A DNA stretch of 43,952 nt from Pseudomonadota bacterium. GTDB taxonomy: Bacteria > Pseudomonadota > Alphaproteobacteria > Acetobacterales > Acetobacteraceae. Positions 8,509 through 15,980 of the stretch are shown piece after piece. The stretch spans positions 1 to 43,952 of the forward strand of contig JAJZGI010000012.1 in assembly GCA_021798575.1 (NCBI GenBank). The letters are read 5' to 3'. The translations under genes were made by a program, and so were the position numbers. The first letter of the stretch is position 1; the number at the start of each line of letters is the position of its first letter. The notes below the pieces were generated by a model that was not told the origin of the DNA, searched no databases, and saw only the letters and a list, made by a program, of their open reading frames with translations.

Positions 8509-8584
8509 GCTCCAGCCATGTCTTGGCGAGCAAGTTGGCCGCTTTTGGTCGAGGCAAATGATTCGACCAAAAGCTATCTTGCTC
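8479..8584. repeat. Double-hairpin dispersed repeat, copy A
   Basis: Hairpin 1 is a perfect 15-bp stem (8479-8493 with 8502-8516, core GAGCATGATTG/CAATCATGCTC). Hairpin 2 is a perfect 12-bp stem (8541-8552 GCTTTTGGTCGA with 8563-8574) inside an outer 7-bp stem GAGCAAG (8528-8534)/CTTGCTC (8578-8584). The linker CCATGTCTTGGCGAGCAAGT is shared exactly with copy B at 36128-36234. Loops differ between copies while stems are kept, so structure appears to be conserved. Copy A overlaps the start of the MFS gene. Confidence 0.8.
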
Positions 8585-8657
8585 TGGCCGGTTGCGGCGT
8601 CATGAACATCCGGACCCCGCTATCGCACGCGCGATGGCGGGGTCAAGTCGTGCGGGG

Positions 8658-8918
8658 TTAAATTATGCGGCGCCGCCCGGCGACGGCATGGTAGATGACC
8701 AGCACGACCACCGCGCCCACCACGGAGACGAACAGGCTGTAGAGGTTGAATCCGGTGACCGGCATGGCCCCCAGCGCGCTGAAAATGAACCCCCCGACGA
8801 CGGCCCCGACGATACCTAAAAGCATATCCAGCAGCGGGCCCTTGCCGCCATTATCGACGATATGGCTGCCGATCCAGCCCGCGATGAGGCCCAGAACAAT
8901 CCATGCGATAACAGACAT
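8658..8918 (-). CDS. GlsB/YeaQ/YmgE family stress-response membrane protein
   Basis: An 86-residue protein with three hydrophobic segments and the family pattern: an N-terminal IAWIVLGLIAGWIGSHIV, a central GIVGAVVGGFIFSALG, and a last span ending in a short basic tail (GRRRII). This small inner-membrane family ('transglycosylase-associated') is linked to general stress; its molecular role is not settled. The start MSVIAWIV has AGGGAGCG just upstream on the minus strand, a plausible ribosome-binding site. It stands alone between the repeat and the hpnL gene. Confidence 0.85.
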   Translation of the reverse strand: MSVIAWIVLGLIAGWIGSHIVDNGGKGPLLDMLLGIVGAVVGGFIFSALGAMPVTGFNLYSLFVSVVGAVVVLVIYHAVAGRRRII

Positions 8919-9001
8919 CTAACGCTCCCTATTAGTTGAACGTCTCATAAATATGCCGTCGCGTCGCGCGAACAAGGTCATTCGCAGATGCTTCATAAAA
9001 C

Positions 9002-9985
9002 TTACAGCGCGCGCTTAAGGCGTCTGGCTTCGATCCCCTGCCAAATCAGCAGCACCGGGATGGCGATGATGAAGTCCCGGGCGCGGCGCAGCAGCGAGAG
9101 CGAGAGCGCCAGGTCCGGCGGGATGCCGAACATTCCGCCCAGCAAAGTATAGGCCGCCTCCTGCACGCCGATCCGCCCGGGGATGAAGAATGCCAGCGCC
9201 ATGATGCCGTGGAGCAGGGACTCGATGCACAGGGCATCCAGGAAGCTGAGCGGCACCCCCAGCGCGTGGAAGCCGATGAAGGAGGCAGTCGCGGTGCCGA
9301 ACCAGCAGACCAGATGAAAAAATGAGGCGACGGCCAGGCGGGTGCGTTCAGCGTACATCGTATTGAGCGAGGCCTGTAGCCGGTCCACGCTGAGCGCGGC
9401 GTTTTCCCCGGCGCTGCCCGCCACGCGCCGCACGATCCCGCCGAACACCCGCGCGCCGGAGCCGCGCTGCACCAGCACCAGCCCGACCCCCATGAGCACG
9501 GCGAAGCAGAGCCCGATGGCGACCGGCAGGAGCAGGCGGCTGCTGGGTACCTTATGCGCCAGAATCGCGAGGCCGAGGGCCACGAACATGAGCTGCGCCA
9601 GGAACTCGGTGGTGATATCCGCCAAGGTGGAGGCCGCGGCGTCGGCGATATTCACGCCGCCCAGCGTGATCACGCGCGCACCCAGCACATAGCCGCCGAC
9701 TTGGCTGAACGGCAAAAACTCACCCGTGGCGTCGCGTACCAGCCGACCCCACACGCATAGCAGATAGCTGCCCTTCATGTAGCCGCGCAGCAGCACCCGC
9801 CAGCACAGGGCAAGCCCGAGCACGATGACCAGTTGCGCGGCGATATAGGCGAGAAACCCCCGGATATTGACCGAGGCGAGCGCGCGCAGCACGTCCCCCG
9901 CGCCGTAATAGGCGACCAGCCCGGTGACGACCGCCACGCCGGCCAGCGCGAAGATCGCCGGTAGAAGCCTCAGATGCCGCTTCAA
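9002..9985 (-). CDS. hpnL: Hopanoid-associated membrane protein HpnL (lysylphosphatidylglycerol synthase TM family)
   Basis: This 327-residue polytopic membrane protein begins MKRHLRLLPAIFALAGVAVV and has 7-8 spans typical of the LPG synthase/flippase TM family. Conserved parts include LPFSQVGGYVLGARVITLGG and the late segment FFIPGRIGVQEAAYTLLGG, the PxxxGxxE motif of the family. Proximity to hpnABCDEF supports the HpnL assignment, a protein proposed to act in hopanoid localisation or transport. Its ATG overlaps the stop of the diiron-type gene by 4 bp (9982-9985), so the two are translated together. Confidence 0.8.
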   Translation of the reverse strand: MKRHLRLLPAIFALAGVAVVTGLVAYYGAGDVLRALASVNIRGFLAYIAAQLVIVLGLALCWRVLLRGYMKGSYLLCVWGRLVRDATGEFLPFSQVGGYVLGARVITLGGVNIADAAASTLADITTEFLAQLMFVALGLAILAHKVPSSRLLLPVAIGLCFAVLMGVGLVLVQRGSGARVFGGIVRRVAGSAGENAALSVDRLQASLNTMYAERTRLAVASFFHLVCWFGTATASFIGFHALGVPLSFLDALCIESLLHGIMALAFFIPGRIGVQEAAYTLLGGMFGIPPDLALSLSLLRRARDFIIAIPVLLIWQGIEARRLKRAL

Positions 9986-10893
9986 ATCGTGGCGGGCCGC
10001 TTTTTGGGGCGGATGAACCGCCGGGCGAAACGCGCCAGCCTGGGCATGGTGGTGGGCCGCAGCAGCCGCTCGTCATAGCCCGCCATCCGGCGCTTGTCCT
10101 CCGCCAGGCAGATATCCAGCAGCACCGCCGGGTCCATCTCGTCGGCCAGCGCCTTGGAGCCCGTCATGGTAAAATTCGCATCCGCATTCTCCAGCCCGTC
10201 CACACTGCGCGCGATCCCGATACGCTCCCAGATGAGAAAAACCCAGACCGCGGCGGTTTTCAGCGCAAACCAGGGCCGCCGCCAGCCCGGCATGGTGGCA
10301 CGGTGCCAGGCCATCCAGTTGGTGAAGAACAATATATGCCGACCCTCCTCCTGCACCACGGGCTCGAAGGTCTCCACCAGCTCGGGCGGGAAGTAGCCGG
10401 AGCGTTTCGCCATCTCGAACAGCCCATAGGCGAAGAAACTATCGATGCACTCGGAATAGCCGGTGACCATGAACCCCCATTCGGCATCGCGCGGCGGGGT
10501 GTAGCTGGGTTCGGGCTGCATCGGGATATCATAGGCCGCCACCAGCCGGGAGAGCACGTCGCGGTGGCGCGATTCCTCGCCCGCCATGTGCAGCAGCGCG
10601 TCGCGCAGGGCCGGGTGTTCGATGGTCCGGGCATAGGCCTCGATCCGCATGGCGGCCTTGATCTCGGTCTGCACCGCGATATCCCAGATCGGCAGGGAGA
10701 CGATCCGCTCGCGCGTCGGCGCGTCGAGCTTCGGCCAGTCCAGCACCGCGGGCTTATAGGGGTTATAGGTCTCGCGCAGCAGCTGCGTCAGCATCAGCAG
10801 ATACGCCGGCGCACCGGGCGCAATGGGCCCCGGCGTGGCAAATCGCCAGTGCCTGGCGTTGAAATCGGCGGTTACAACGGCGCTATCGTCCAT
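9982..10893 (-). CDS. Ferritin-like diiron-carboxylate protein, divergent from hpnA
   Basis: This 303-residue protein is mostly helical and carries two ExxH motifs in a ferritin-like arrangement: Glu77 ... Glu107-x-x-His110 (EESRH) and Glu148 ... Glu183-x-x-His186 (EEGRH). These could ligate a di-iron centre. The C-terminal third is basic and ends KKRPATI. One more hydrophobic stretch lies near residue 210 (ALKTAAVWVFLIWERIG), so membrane association is possible. ATG 10893 is chosen; upstream in-frame codons run into the divergent promoter region. It is coupled to hpnL. Whether it is a hopanoid- or lipid-modifying oxygenase is inference; the reaction is unknown. Confidence 0.7.
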   Translation of the reverse strand: MDDSAVVTADFNARHWRFATPGPIAPGAPAYLLMLTQLLRETYNPYKPAVLDWPKLDAPTRERIVSLPIWDIAVQTEIKAAMRIEAYARTIEHPALRDALLHMAGEESRHRDVLSRLVAAYDIPMQPEPSYTPPRDAEWGFMVTGYSECIDSFFAYGLFEMAKRSGYFPPELVETFEPVVQEEGRHILFFTNWMAWHRATMPGWRRPWFALKTAAVWVFLIWERIGIARSVDGLENADANFTMTGSKALADEMDPAVLLDICLAEDKRRMAGYDERLLRPTTMPRLARFARRFIRPKKRPATI

Positions 10894-10961
10894 CCTCAAT
10901 CCTAAAGTTGCGTCACAGACCGCAATGCGTTCTACAGCAAGGTCTCGCCCAACCATATGGC

Positions 10962-11990
10962 ATGGGATACGGTGTTGTGAATGCGGGGGGTCGATTGGGG
11001 CAGGGGGATCGGGTGCTGGTGACCGGCGCCACCGGGTTTGTCGGCGCGGCGGTGGCGCGCGCGCTGGCGCAGGCGGGTTATTCCCTGCGTCTCACCGCGC
11101 GCCCGGGGAGCGACAGGCGCAACCTGGCCGGGCTCTCGGCCGAGGTCGTGGCGCTCGACCTCGCCGAGCCCGCGAGCTTCGCCCCGGCATTGGCGGGCTG
11201 CCGTTATCTGTTCCATGTCGCGGCGGACTACCGGCTCTGGGTGCCCAATCCGGAGGCGATGCGCCGGGTGAACGTCGATGGCGCGGTCGCCCTGCTGCGC
11301 GCCGCTGCCGCCGCCGGGGTGGAGCGCAGCGTCTATACCAGCTCGGTGGCCGCACTTGGCCTCAGCGCGGACGGCACACCGGCGGACGAGACGACTCCGG
11401 TGCGCCCCGAGCATCACGTCGGGGCCTATAAACAGTCCAAATACGACGCGCAGGTCGCGGTCGCGGCGCTGGCCCGCACGCAGGACATCGTCATCGTCAA
11501 CCCGTCCACGCCGGTCGGCCCGGGCGACGTAAAACCGACCCCCACAGGCCAGATGATCCTGGACGCCGCGCGCGGCAGAATGCCGGCCTATGTCGATACC
11601 GGGCTCAACCTCGTGCATGTGGATGACGTCGCTTCGGGCCACCTGTTCGCGCTGCAAAAAGGCCTTACGGGTGAGGCGTATATTCTGGGCGGCGAGGACA
11701 TGATGCTTCGCCGGATGCTGGCCGATATCGCGGCACAGATGGGCAGGCGCGCACCCGCTTTGCGCCTGCCGATCACGCCGCTGATGCCGCTCGCCTGGGC
11801 GATGGAGCGGGTGGCCGAGCGCACCGGAAAAACCCCGCTGATGACGCCGGATATCCTCACCATGGCGCGCAAAAAGATGTTCTTCTCATCAGCCAAAGCC
11901 ATCCGCGTCCTGGGCTATGCGCCGCGCCCGGCGGTGGCAGCGCTCAACGACGCATTGGCCTGGTGGCGGGCGCAGGGCGCACTCGGATGA
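10962..11990 (+). CDS. hpnA: Hopanoid-associated sugar epimerase/reductase HpnA
   Basis: This extended short-chain dehydrogenase (342 residues from this start) has the Rossmann motif VLVTGATGFVGAAVA near the N-terminus, FHVAADYRLW, the catalytic YKQSKYDAQ (Tyr-x-x-x-Lys type) and NPSTPVGPGD, all diagnostic of the HpnA family. The start is uncertain. ATG 10962 is given, while GTG 11013 (VLVTGATGF, preceded by purine-rich GGGGCAGGGGG) matches the usual family length and may be the true one. A TTG at 10908 is unlikely. It is the first gene of the hopanoid operon and overlaps hpnB by 4 bp. Confidence 0.88.
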   Translation: MGYGVVNAGGRLGQGDRVLVTGATGFVGAAVARALAQAGYSLRLTARPGSDRRNLAGLSAEVVALDLAEPASFAPALAGCRYLFHVAADYRLWVPNPEAMRRVNVDGAVALLRAAAAAGVERSVYTSSVAALGLSADGTPADETTPVRPEHHVGAYKQSKYDAQVAVAALARTQDIVIVNPSTPVGPGDVKPTPTGQMILDAARGRMPAYVDTGLNLVHVDDVASGHLFALQKGLTGEAYILGGEDMMLRRMLADIAAQMGRRAPALRLPITPLMPLAWAMERVAERTGKTPLMTPDILTMARKKMFFSSAKAIRVLGYAPRPAVAALNDALAWWRAQGALG

Positions 11991-13084
11991 TCGCGTTTCT
12001 TGCGCTTTGCATCTGGCTGTATCTGTTTTTCCTGCATGGGAAATTCTGGGAATCAGGGCCGGAGCTGCCCGTTGCTTTGCCGACATCCCTGCCGGAGGTG
12101 GACATCATCGTCCCCGCGCGTGACGAGGCGGGGAGCATCGCGCCGGTCATCGCCTCGCTGCTGGCGCAGGATTATGCGGGCGTCTTCCGGGTGACCCTGG
12201 TGGATGACAACTCCACCGACGGCACGGCGGCGCTGGCCGGGGTCCATCCCCGCTTGCGCATCGTCACCGGCAGCGCCAAGCCGCCCGGCTGGTCCGGTAA
12301 ATTATGGGCATTGCAGCAAGGCGTGGCGGTGAGCACGGCGGAGGTGCTGTGCTTCGCCGATGCGGACATCACCCACGCGCCGCAGCATCTCTCGGCGCTG
12401 GTCGCCCGGCTGCTTAGCCCGCGCGTGGAGATGGTCTCCGAGATGGTGCGCCTGAACTGCACCGCCTGGCCGGAGCGTTTCCTGATCCCGGCTTTCGTGT
12501 ATTTTTTCCAGATGCTGTATCCGTTCTCGCGGGTGAACAACCCGCATTCGCGCACCGCCGCCGCGGCGGGCGGCACCGTGCTCATCCGCGCGGCGGCCCT
12601 GGGGCGAATCGGCGGGCTGGAGCGGATCAAAGGCGCGCTGATCGATGACGTCTCGCTGGCGCGCGAGGTGAAGAAGACCGGCGCCATCTATCTCGGCCAC
12701 TCCGGCCTTGCCACCTCCATCCGCCCCTATCCGCGTGTCGCCGATATCTGGCACATGGTCACCCGCACCGCCTTCACGCAGCTGAACTATTCAGCCTCAA
12801 TTCTCGCCGGAACGCTCATCGGCCTCACCCTGGTCTGGCTGGTCGCACCCTATGAGCTGCTGTTCGGCCACGGCTGGCGGTTCCTCTTTGGGGCGGCGGC
12901 ATTTGCTTTGGCGATGGTCAGCTATTTCCCCACGCTGGCGCGCTACCGCCAGTCCCGGGTCTTCGCCCTCGCGCTGCCGTTTGTCGCTTTGTTCTACATG
13001 GCCGCCACGCTGGCCTCGGCGGCGCTGCACTGGCGCGGCGCTGGCGCGCAATGGAAGAACCGCGCCTATGGTGCAATGCCATGA
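11987..13084 (+). CDS. hpnB: Hopanoid-associated glycosyltransferase HpnB
   Basis: This 365-residue family 2 (GT-A) glycosyltransferase has a membrane span at the extreme N-terminus (IAFLALCIWLYLFFLHG), a nucleotide-sugar domain (VDIIVPARDEAGSI, LVDDNSTDGT, FADADI as the DxD metal motif) and two or three C-terminal spans. It is anchored in the inner membrane facing the cytosol. ATG 11987 overlaps the hpnA stop (ATGA), ruling out the upstream in-frame start. The exact acceptor of HpnB is not established in general; it is a constant member of hopanoid clusters. Confidence 0.88.
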   Translation: MIAFLALCIWLYLFFLHGKFWESGPELPVALPTSLPEVDIIVPARDEAGSIAPVIASLLAQDYAGVFRVTLVDDNSTDGTAALAGVHPRLRIVTGSAKPPGWSGKLWALQQGVAVSTAEVLCFADADITHAPQHLSALVARLLSPRVEMVSEMVRLNCTAWPERFLIPAFVYFFQMLYPFSRVNNPHSRTAAAAGGTVLIRAAALGRIGGLERIKGALIDDVSLAREVKKTGAIYLGHSGLATSIRPYPRVADIWHMVTRTAFTQLNYSASILAGTLIGLTLVWLVAPYELLFGHGWRFLFGAAAFALAMVSYFPTLARYRQSRVFALALPFVALFYMAATLASAALHWRGAGAQWKNRAYGAMP

Positions 13085-13953
13085 GCGCCAACGACAATGC
13101 AGAGATCATCACGGCGCAGCAGCCCGAGCCCGGCGTGGAGGCATGGTCCGGCAAGGATAAGCAGGACGAGAATTTCCCCGTTGGCTCCTGGCTCATCCGG
13201 CGGGATCTGCGCGAGCATGTCCATGCGTTCTACGCCTTTGCCCGCAACGCCGATGATATCGCGGACAGCGCAGCACTGGAACCTGCGGAGAAGATCGCGC
13301 GGCTGGATATTATGGAAGCGGTGCTGGCTGGCGCGCGCGTTGAGGGCTCGCCCAGCGCCACCCGGCTGCGCGCCAGCCTCGCGGCCTCCGGCGTTCCTTC
13401 CATCCACGCGCGGGAGCTGCTCGTCGCCTTTCGCCAGGATGCGCGCAAAAACCGCTATGCGGACTGGGCGGATTTAATGGACTATTGCCGCTATTCGGCG
13501 GCCCCGGTCGGGCGCTATGTGCTGGACCTGCACGGGGAGGACCAGCAGACCTGGCCCGCGTCGGACGCGCTCTGCGCCGCCCTGCAGGTGCTCAACCATG
13601 TTCAGGACTGCGCGGGCGATCTGCGCGCGCTGGACCGCTGCTACGTCCCGCAGGACTGGATGGCGCAGGCGGGCACCAGCGTGGACGACCTGGCGCGCGG
13701 GGAAACCACCCAAGCGATGCGCGCGGTGCTGGACAGAATGCTGGCCGCCACGATGGGCCTGAACGTCACCGCCGCACCTCTGCCAGCGCTGGTGCGCGCG
13801 CGGCGGCTGCGCATGGAAACGGCGATCATCACGCGTCTCGCGCGCCGCCTCACGGTATTGTTGCAAAACGGGGACCCGCTGGCCGGGCGGGTAAAACTGC
13901 GAAAGGCGGATTTCATTGCCGCCAGCCTGTTCTCGCTGGGGCGGATTCTATGA
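13081..13953 (+). CDS. hpnC: Hydroxysqualene synthase HpnC
   Basis: This 290-residue trans-isoprenyl synthase of the squalene/phytoene synthase family has a first aspartate-rich motif DDIAD (residues 58-62) and a second in NHVQDCAGDL. In the HpnCDE route, HpnD makes presqualene diphosphate and HpnC converts it to hydroxysqualene. The start ATG 13081 overlaps the hpnB stop by 4 bp and the end overlaps hpnD by 4 bp, so the pair should be made in balance. The N-terminus carries about 30 poorly conserved residues before NFPVGSWL. Confidence 0.92.
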   Translation: MSANDNAEIITAQQPEPGVEAWSGKDKQDENFPVGSWLIRRDLREHVHAFYAFARNADDIADSAALEPAEKIARLDIMEAVLAGARVEGSPSATRLRASLAASGVPSIHARELLVAFRQDARKNRYADWADLMDYCRYSAAPVGRYVLDLHGEDQQTWPASDALCAALQVLNHVQDCAGDLRALDRCYVPQDWMAQAGTSVDDLARGETTQAMRAVLDRMLAATMGLNVTAAPLPALVRARRLRMETAIITRLARRLTVLLQNGDPLAGRVKLRKADFIAASLFSLGRIL

Positions 13954-14786
13954 CCCCGTCGGATGTCAAAACCGTCACCGCGATGGTGAAGCGCGCAGGC
14001 ACCTCGTTCTACCGGGGCATGCGCATTCTGCCCGCCGCGCGGCGGGACGCGATGTACGGCATCTACGCTTTCTGCCGGGTGGTGGATGATATCGCCGACG
14101 AGCCGGGCAGCCTTGAAGCCAAGCGCGCCGCGCTGGACGCCTGGCGCGCGCGCATCGCCGGGCTCAGCCGGGGCGAGGCCGATGAGCCGATCACCCGGGT
14201 GCTGCATGTGGCCTCCGTCGCCTATGGGCTCCGCGCGGAGGATTTTCTCGCCATCATCGATGGCATGGAGATGGACGCGGGCGAGCCCATCATAGCCCCC
14301 AGCCTCGCCACGCTGGACCTCTATTGCGACCGGGTGGCCTCGGCGGTCGGCCGGCTCTCGGTGTGCGTGTTCGGCGACGCCAGCGCGGCAGGGCAGGAGG
14401 TGGCGCACGCGCTTGGCCGGGCGTTGCAGCTCACGAATATTCTGCGCGATGTGGGCGAGGATGCGGCGCGCGGGCGGCTCTATCTGCCGCTTGAATTCCT
14501 GCGGGACGCTGGCGTGCCGCCCTACCCCGCGCTAGTGCTGCAATCCACCGCGCTGCCGGTCGTCTGCGCGCGGCTGGACGCGATGGCGGTGGAAAACTTC
14601 CGCTTGGCCGAGGCGGCGATGGCGCGGGCCGACGCCAAAGCGATGCGCCCGGCGCGGCTCATGGCGGCGAGCTACCGCCCGCTGCTGAAGCTGCTGCGCA
14701 GGCGAAACTACGACTATTCGGGCGCGCCGGTGCGCCTGCCGACATGGCGCAAACTGGCGCTGGCGGGCCGGCTGCTGCTCTCATGA
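13950..14786 (+). CDS. hpnD: Presqualene diphosphate synthase HpnD
   Basis: This 278-residue squalene/phytoene synthase family enzyme condenses two farnesyl-PP to presqualene diphosphate. The two Mg-binding aspartate motifs are intact: DDIAD (residues 46-50, within YAFCRVVDDIADE) and DVGED (167-171, within NILRDVGEDAARGRLYLP). SFYRGMRILP at the N-terminus is also typical. ATG 13950 overlaps the hpnC stop; a longer in-frame extension back into hpnC is rejected because homology starts here. The end overlaps hpnE by 4 bp. Confidence 0.93.
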   Translation: MTPSDVKTVTAMVKRAGTSFYRGMRILPAARRDAMYGIYAFCRVVDDIADEPGSLEAKRAALDAWRARIAGLSRGEADEPITRVLHVASVAYGLRAEDFLAIIDGMEMDAGEPIIAPSLATLDLYCDRVASAVGRLSVCVFGDASAAGQEVAHALGRALQLTNILRDVGEDAARGRLYLPLEFLRDAGVPPYPALVLQSTALPVVCARLDAMAVENFRLAEAAMARADAKAMRPARLMAASYRPLLKLLRRRNYDYSGAPVRLPTWRKLALAGRLLLS

Positions 14787-15961
14787 GCGTGCATGTCATC
14801 GGCGCCGGGCTGGCCGGTCTGGCGGCGGCCTGCACCCTGACCGAGCGCGGCCGGCATGTGGTGCTGTCCGAATCCGCCCCGGCGGCGGGTGGCCGCGCGC
14901 GCTCCTATCATGACAAATCCCTGGGCTGCCGGATCGACAACGGCAATCATCTGCTGCTCTCGGGCAACCGCGCGGCGATGGATTTTCTGGCCCGCATCGG
15001 CGCGCAGCACAGCCTCACCGGCCCGGCGCGGCCGATATTTCCGTTCATCAACCTGGCCGATGGCGCGCCGTGGTGCCTGCGGCTCAACCATGGCAGAATC
15101 CCCTGGTGGATCGCCGTGCCATCGCGGCGTGTGCCGGGCACCCGCCTCGGGGATTATCGGGCGCTGCTCAGGCTCCGCCTGGCCGGGGCCGATGCGCGGG
15201 TGGCGCCACTGCTGGGCGCTTGCGGCCCGTTGTATCGCAACCTGCTGGAGCCTCTGGCCATCGCGGCGCTCAACACGATGCCCGAGGTCGCCGCCGCCCA
15301 GCCTTTGCAACAAGTGGTGGCGCAGAGCATCGGGCGCGGCGGGTTCGCCGCCATCCCGCGCTTTGCCAGCATCGGCCTGTCGGAGAGCTTCATCGACCCG
15401 GCTTTGGCCTGGCTGCAAGCGCATGGGGCGGAAATCCGCCTTGGCCACCGCGTGGCGGAAATCTCTGACCACCAGCCCACCGTGCTCGCGGTGCCGCCCT
15501 GGGCGGCGGCGGAGCTGGTGCCGGGGCTGGTCGTGCCAAATCAGTTCGAGTCCATCTGCAACCTGCATTTCAAACATACACTCCCACCGGGCGAGGCCGG
15601 ATTCTGGGGGCTGATCGGCGGCATGGCCGAATGGGTGTTCGCCCGGCCGGAGATCATCTCCGTCACCATCTCGGCCGCCAACCGCTACGCTGAAATCCCC
15701 GCCGAGGATATTGCGATAAGGGTCTGGGCGGAGCTCGCGCGGGCCTTCGGCCTGGGCGCGATGCCGGCGCACCGGGTGGTGTGGGAGCGCCGGGCAACCT
15801 TGCTCGCCACGCCCGAGCAACTGGCGCGCCGCCCGCAAACCCGCACGGCGAACCCGAACCTCGTGCTGGCCGGGGACTGGACGGACACCGGCCTGCCCGC
15901 GACCATCGAGGGCGCCATCCGTTCCGGCAATAAAGCCGCCCTGGCTCTGGCAAAATCCTGA
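14783..15961 (+). CDS. hpnE: Hydroxysqualene dehydroxylase HpnE
   Basis: This 392-residue FAD-dependent amine-oxidase-type protein begins with the dinucleotide-binding motif HVIGAGLAGLAAACTL and has GGRARSY, the family segment NHLLLSGNRAAMDFL, and a C-terminal FAD motif AGDWTDTGLPATIEGAIRSG. It reduces hydroxysqualene to squalene. It appears compact: the segment between GHRVAEISD and TVLAVPPW is shorter than I expect for the family, suggesting loss of about 20 residues in the substrate domain. The start overlaps hpnD; the end is 19 bp before the cyclase gene. Confidence 0.9.
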   Translation: MSVHVIGAGLAGLAAACTLTERGRHVVLSESAPAAGGRARSYHDKSLGCRIDNGNHLLLSGNRAAMDFLARIGAQHSLTGPARPIFPFINLADGAPWCLRLNHGRIPWWIAVPSRRVPGTRLGDYRALLRLRLAGADARVAPLLGACGPLYRNLLEPLAIAALNTMPEVAAAQPLQQVVAQSIGRGGFAAIPRFASIGLSESFIDPALAWLQAHGAEIRLGHRVAEISDHQPTVLAVPPWAAAELVPGLVVPNQFESICNLHFKHTLPPGEAGFWGLIGGMAEWVFARPEIISVTISAANRYAEIPAEDIAIRVWAELARAFGLGAMPAHRVVWERRATLLATPEQLARRPQTRTANPNLVLAGDWTDTGLPATIEGAIRSGNKAALALAKS

Positions 15962-15980
15962 CAAATTTGCCTATAAAAAA

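Noticed and set aside
14714-15964. 416-codon minus-strand ORF opposite hpnE
   Set aside because: Low-complexity Arg/Gly/Ala/His composition typical of the antisense of GC-rich genes; hpnE is clear on the plus strand.
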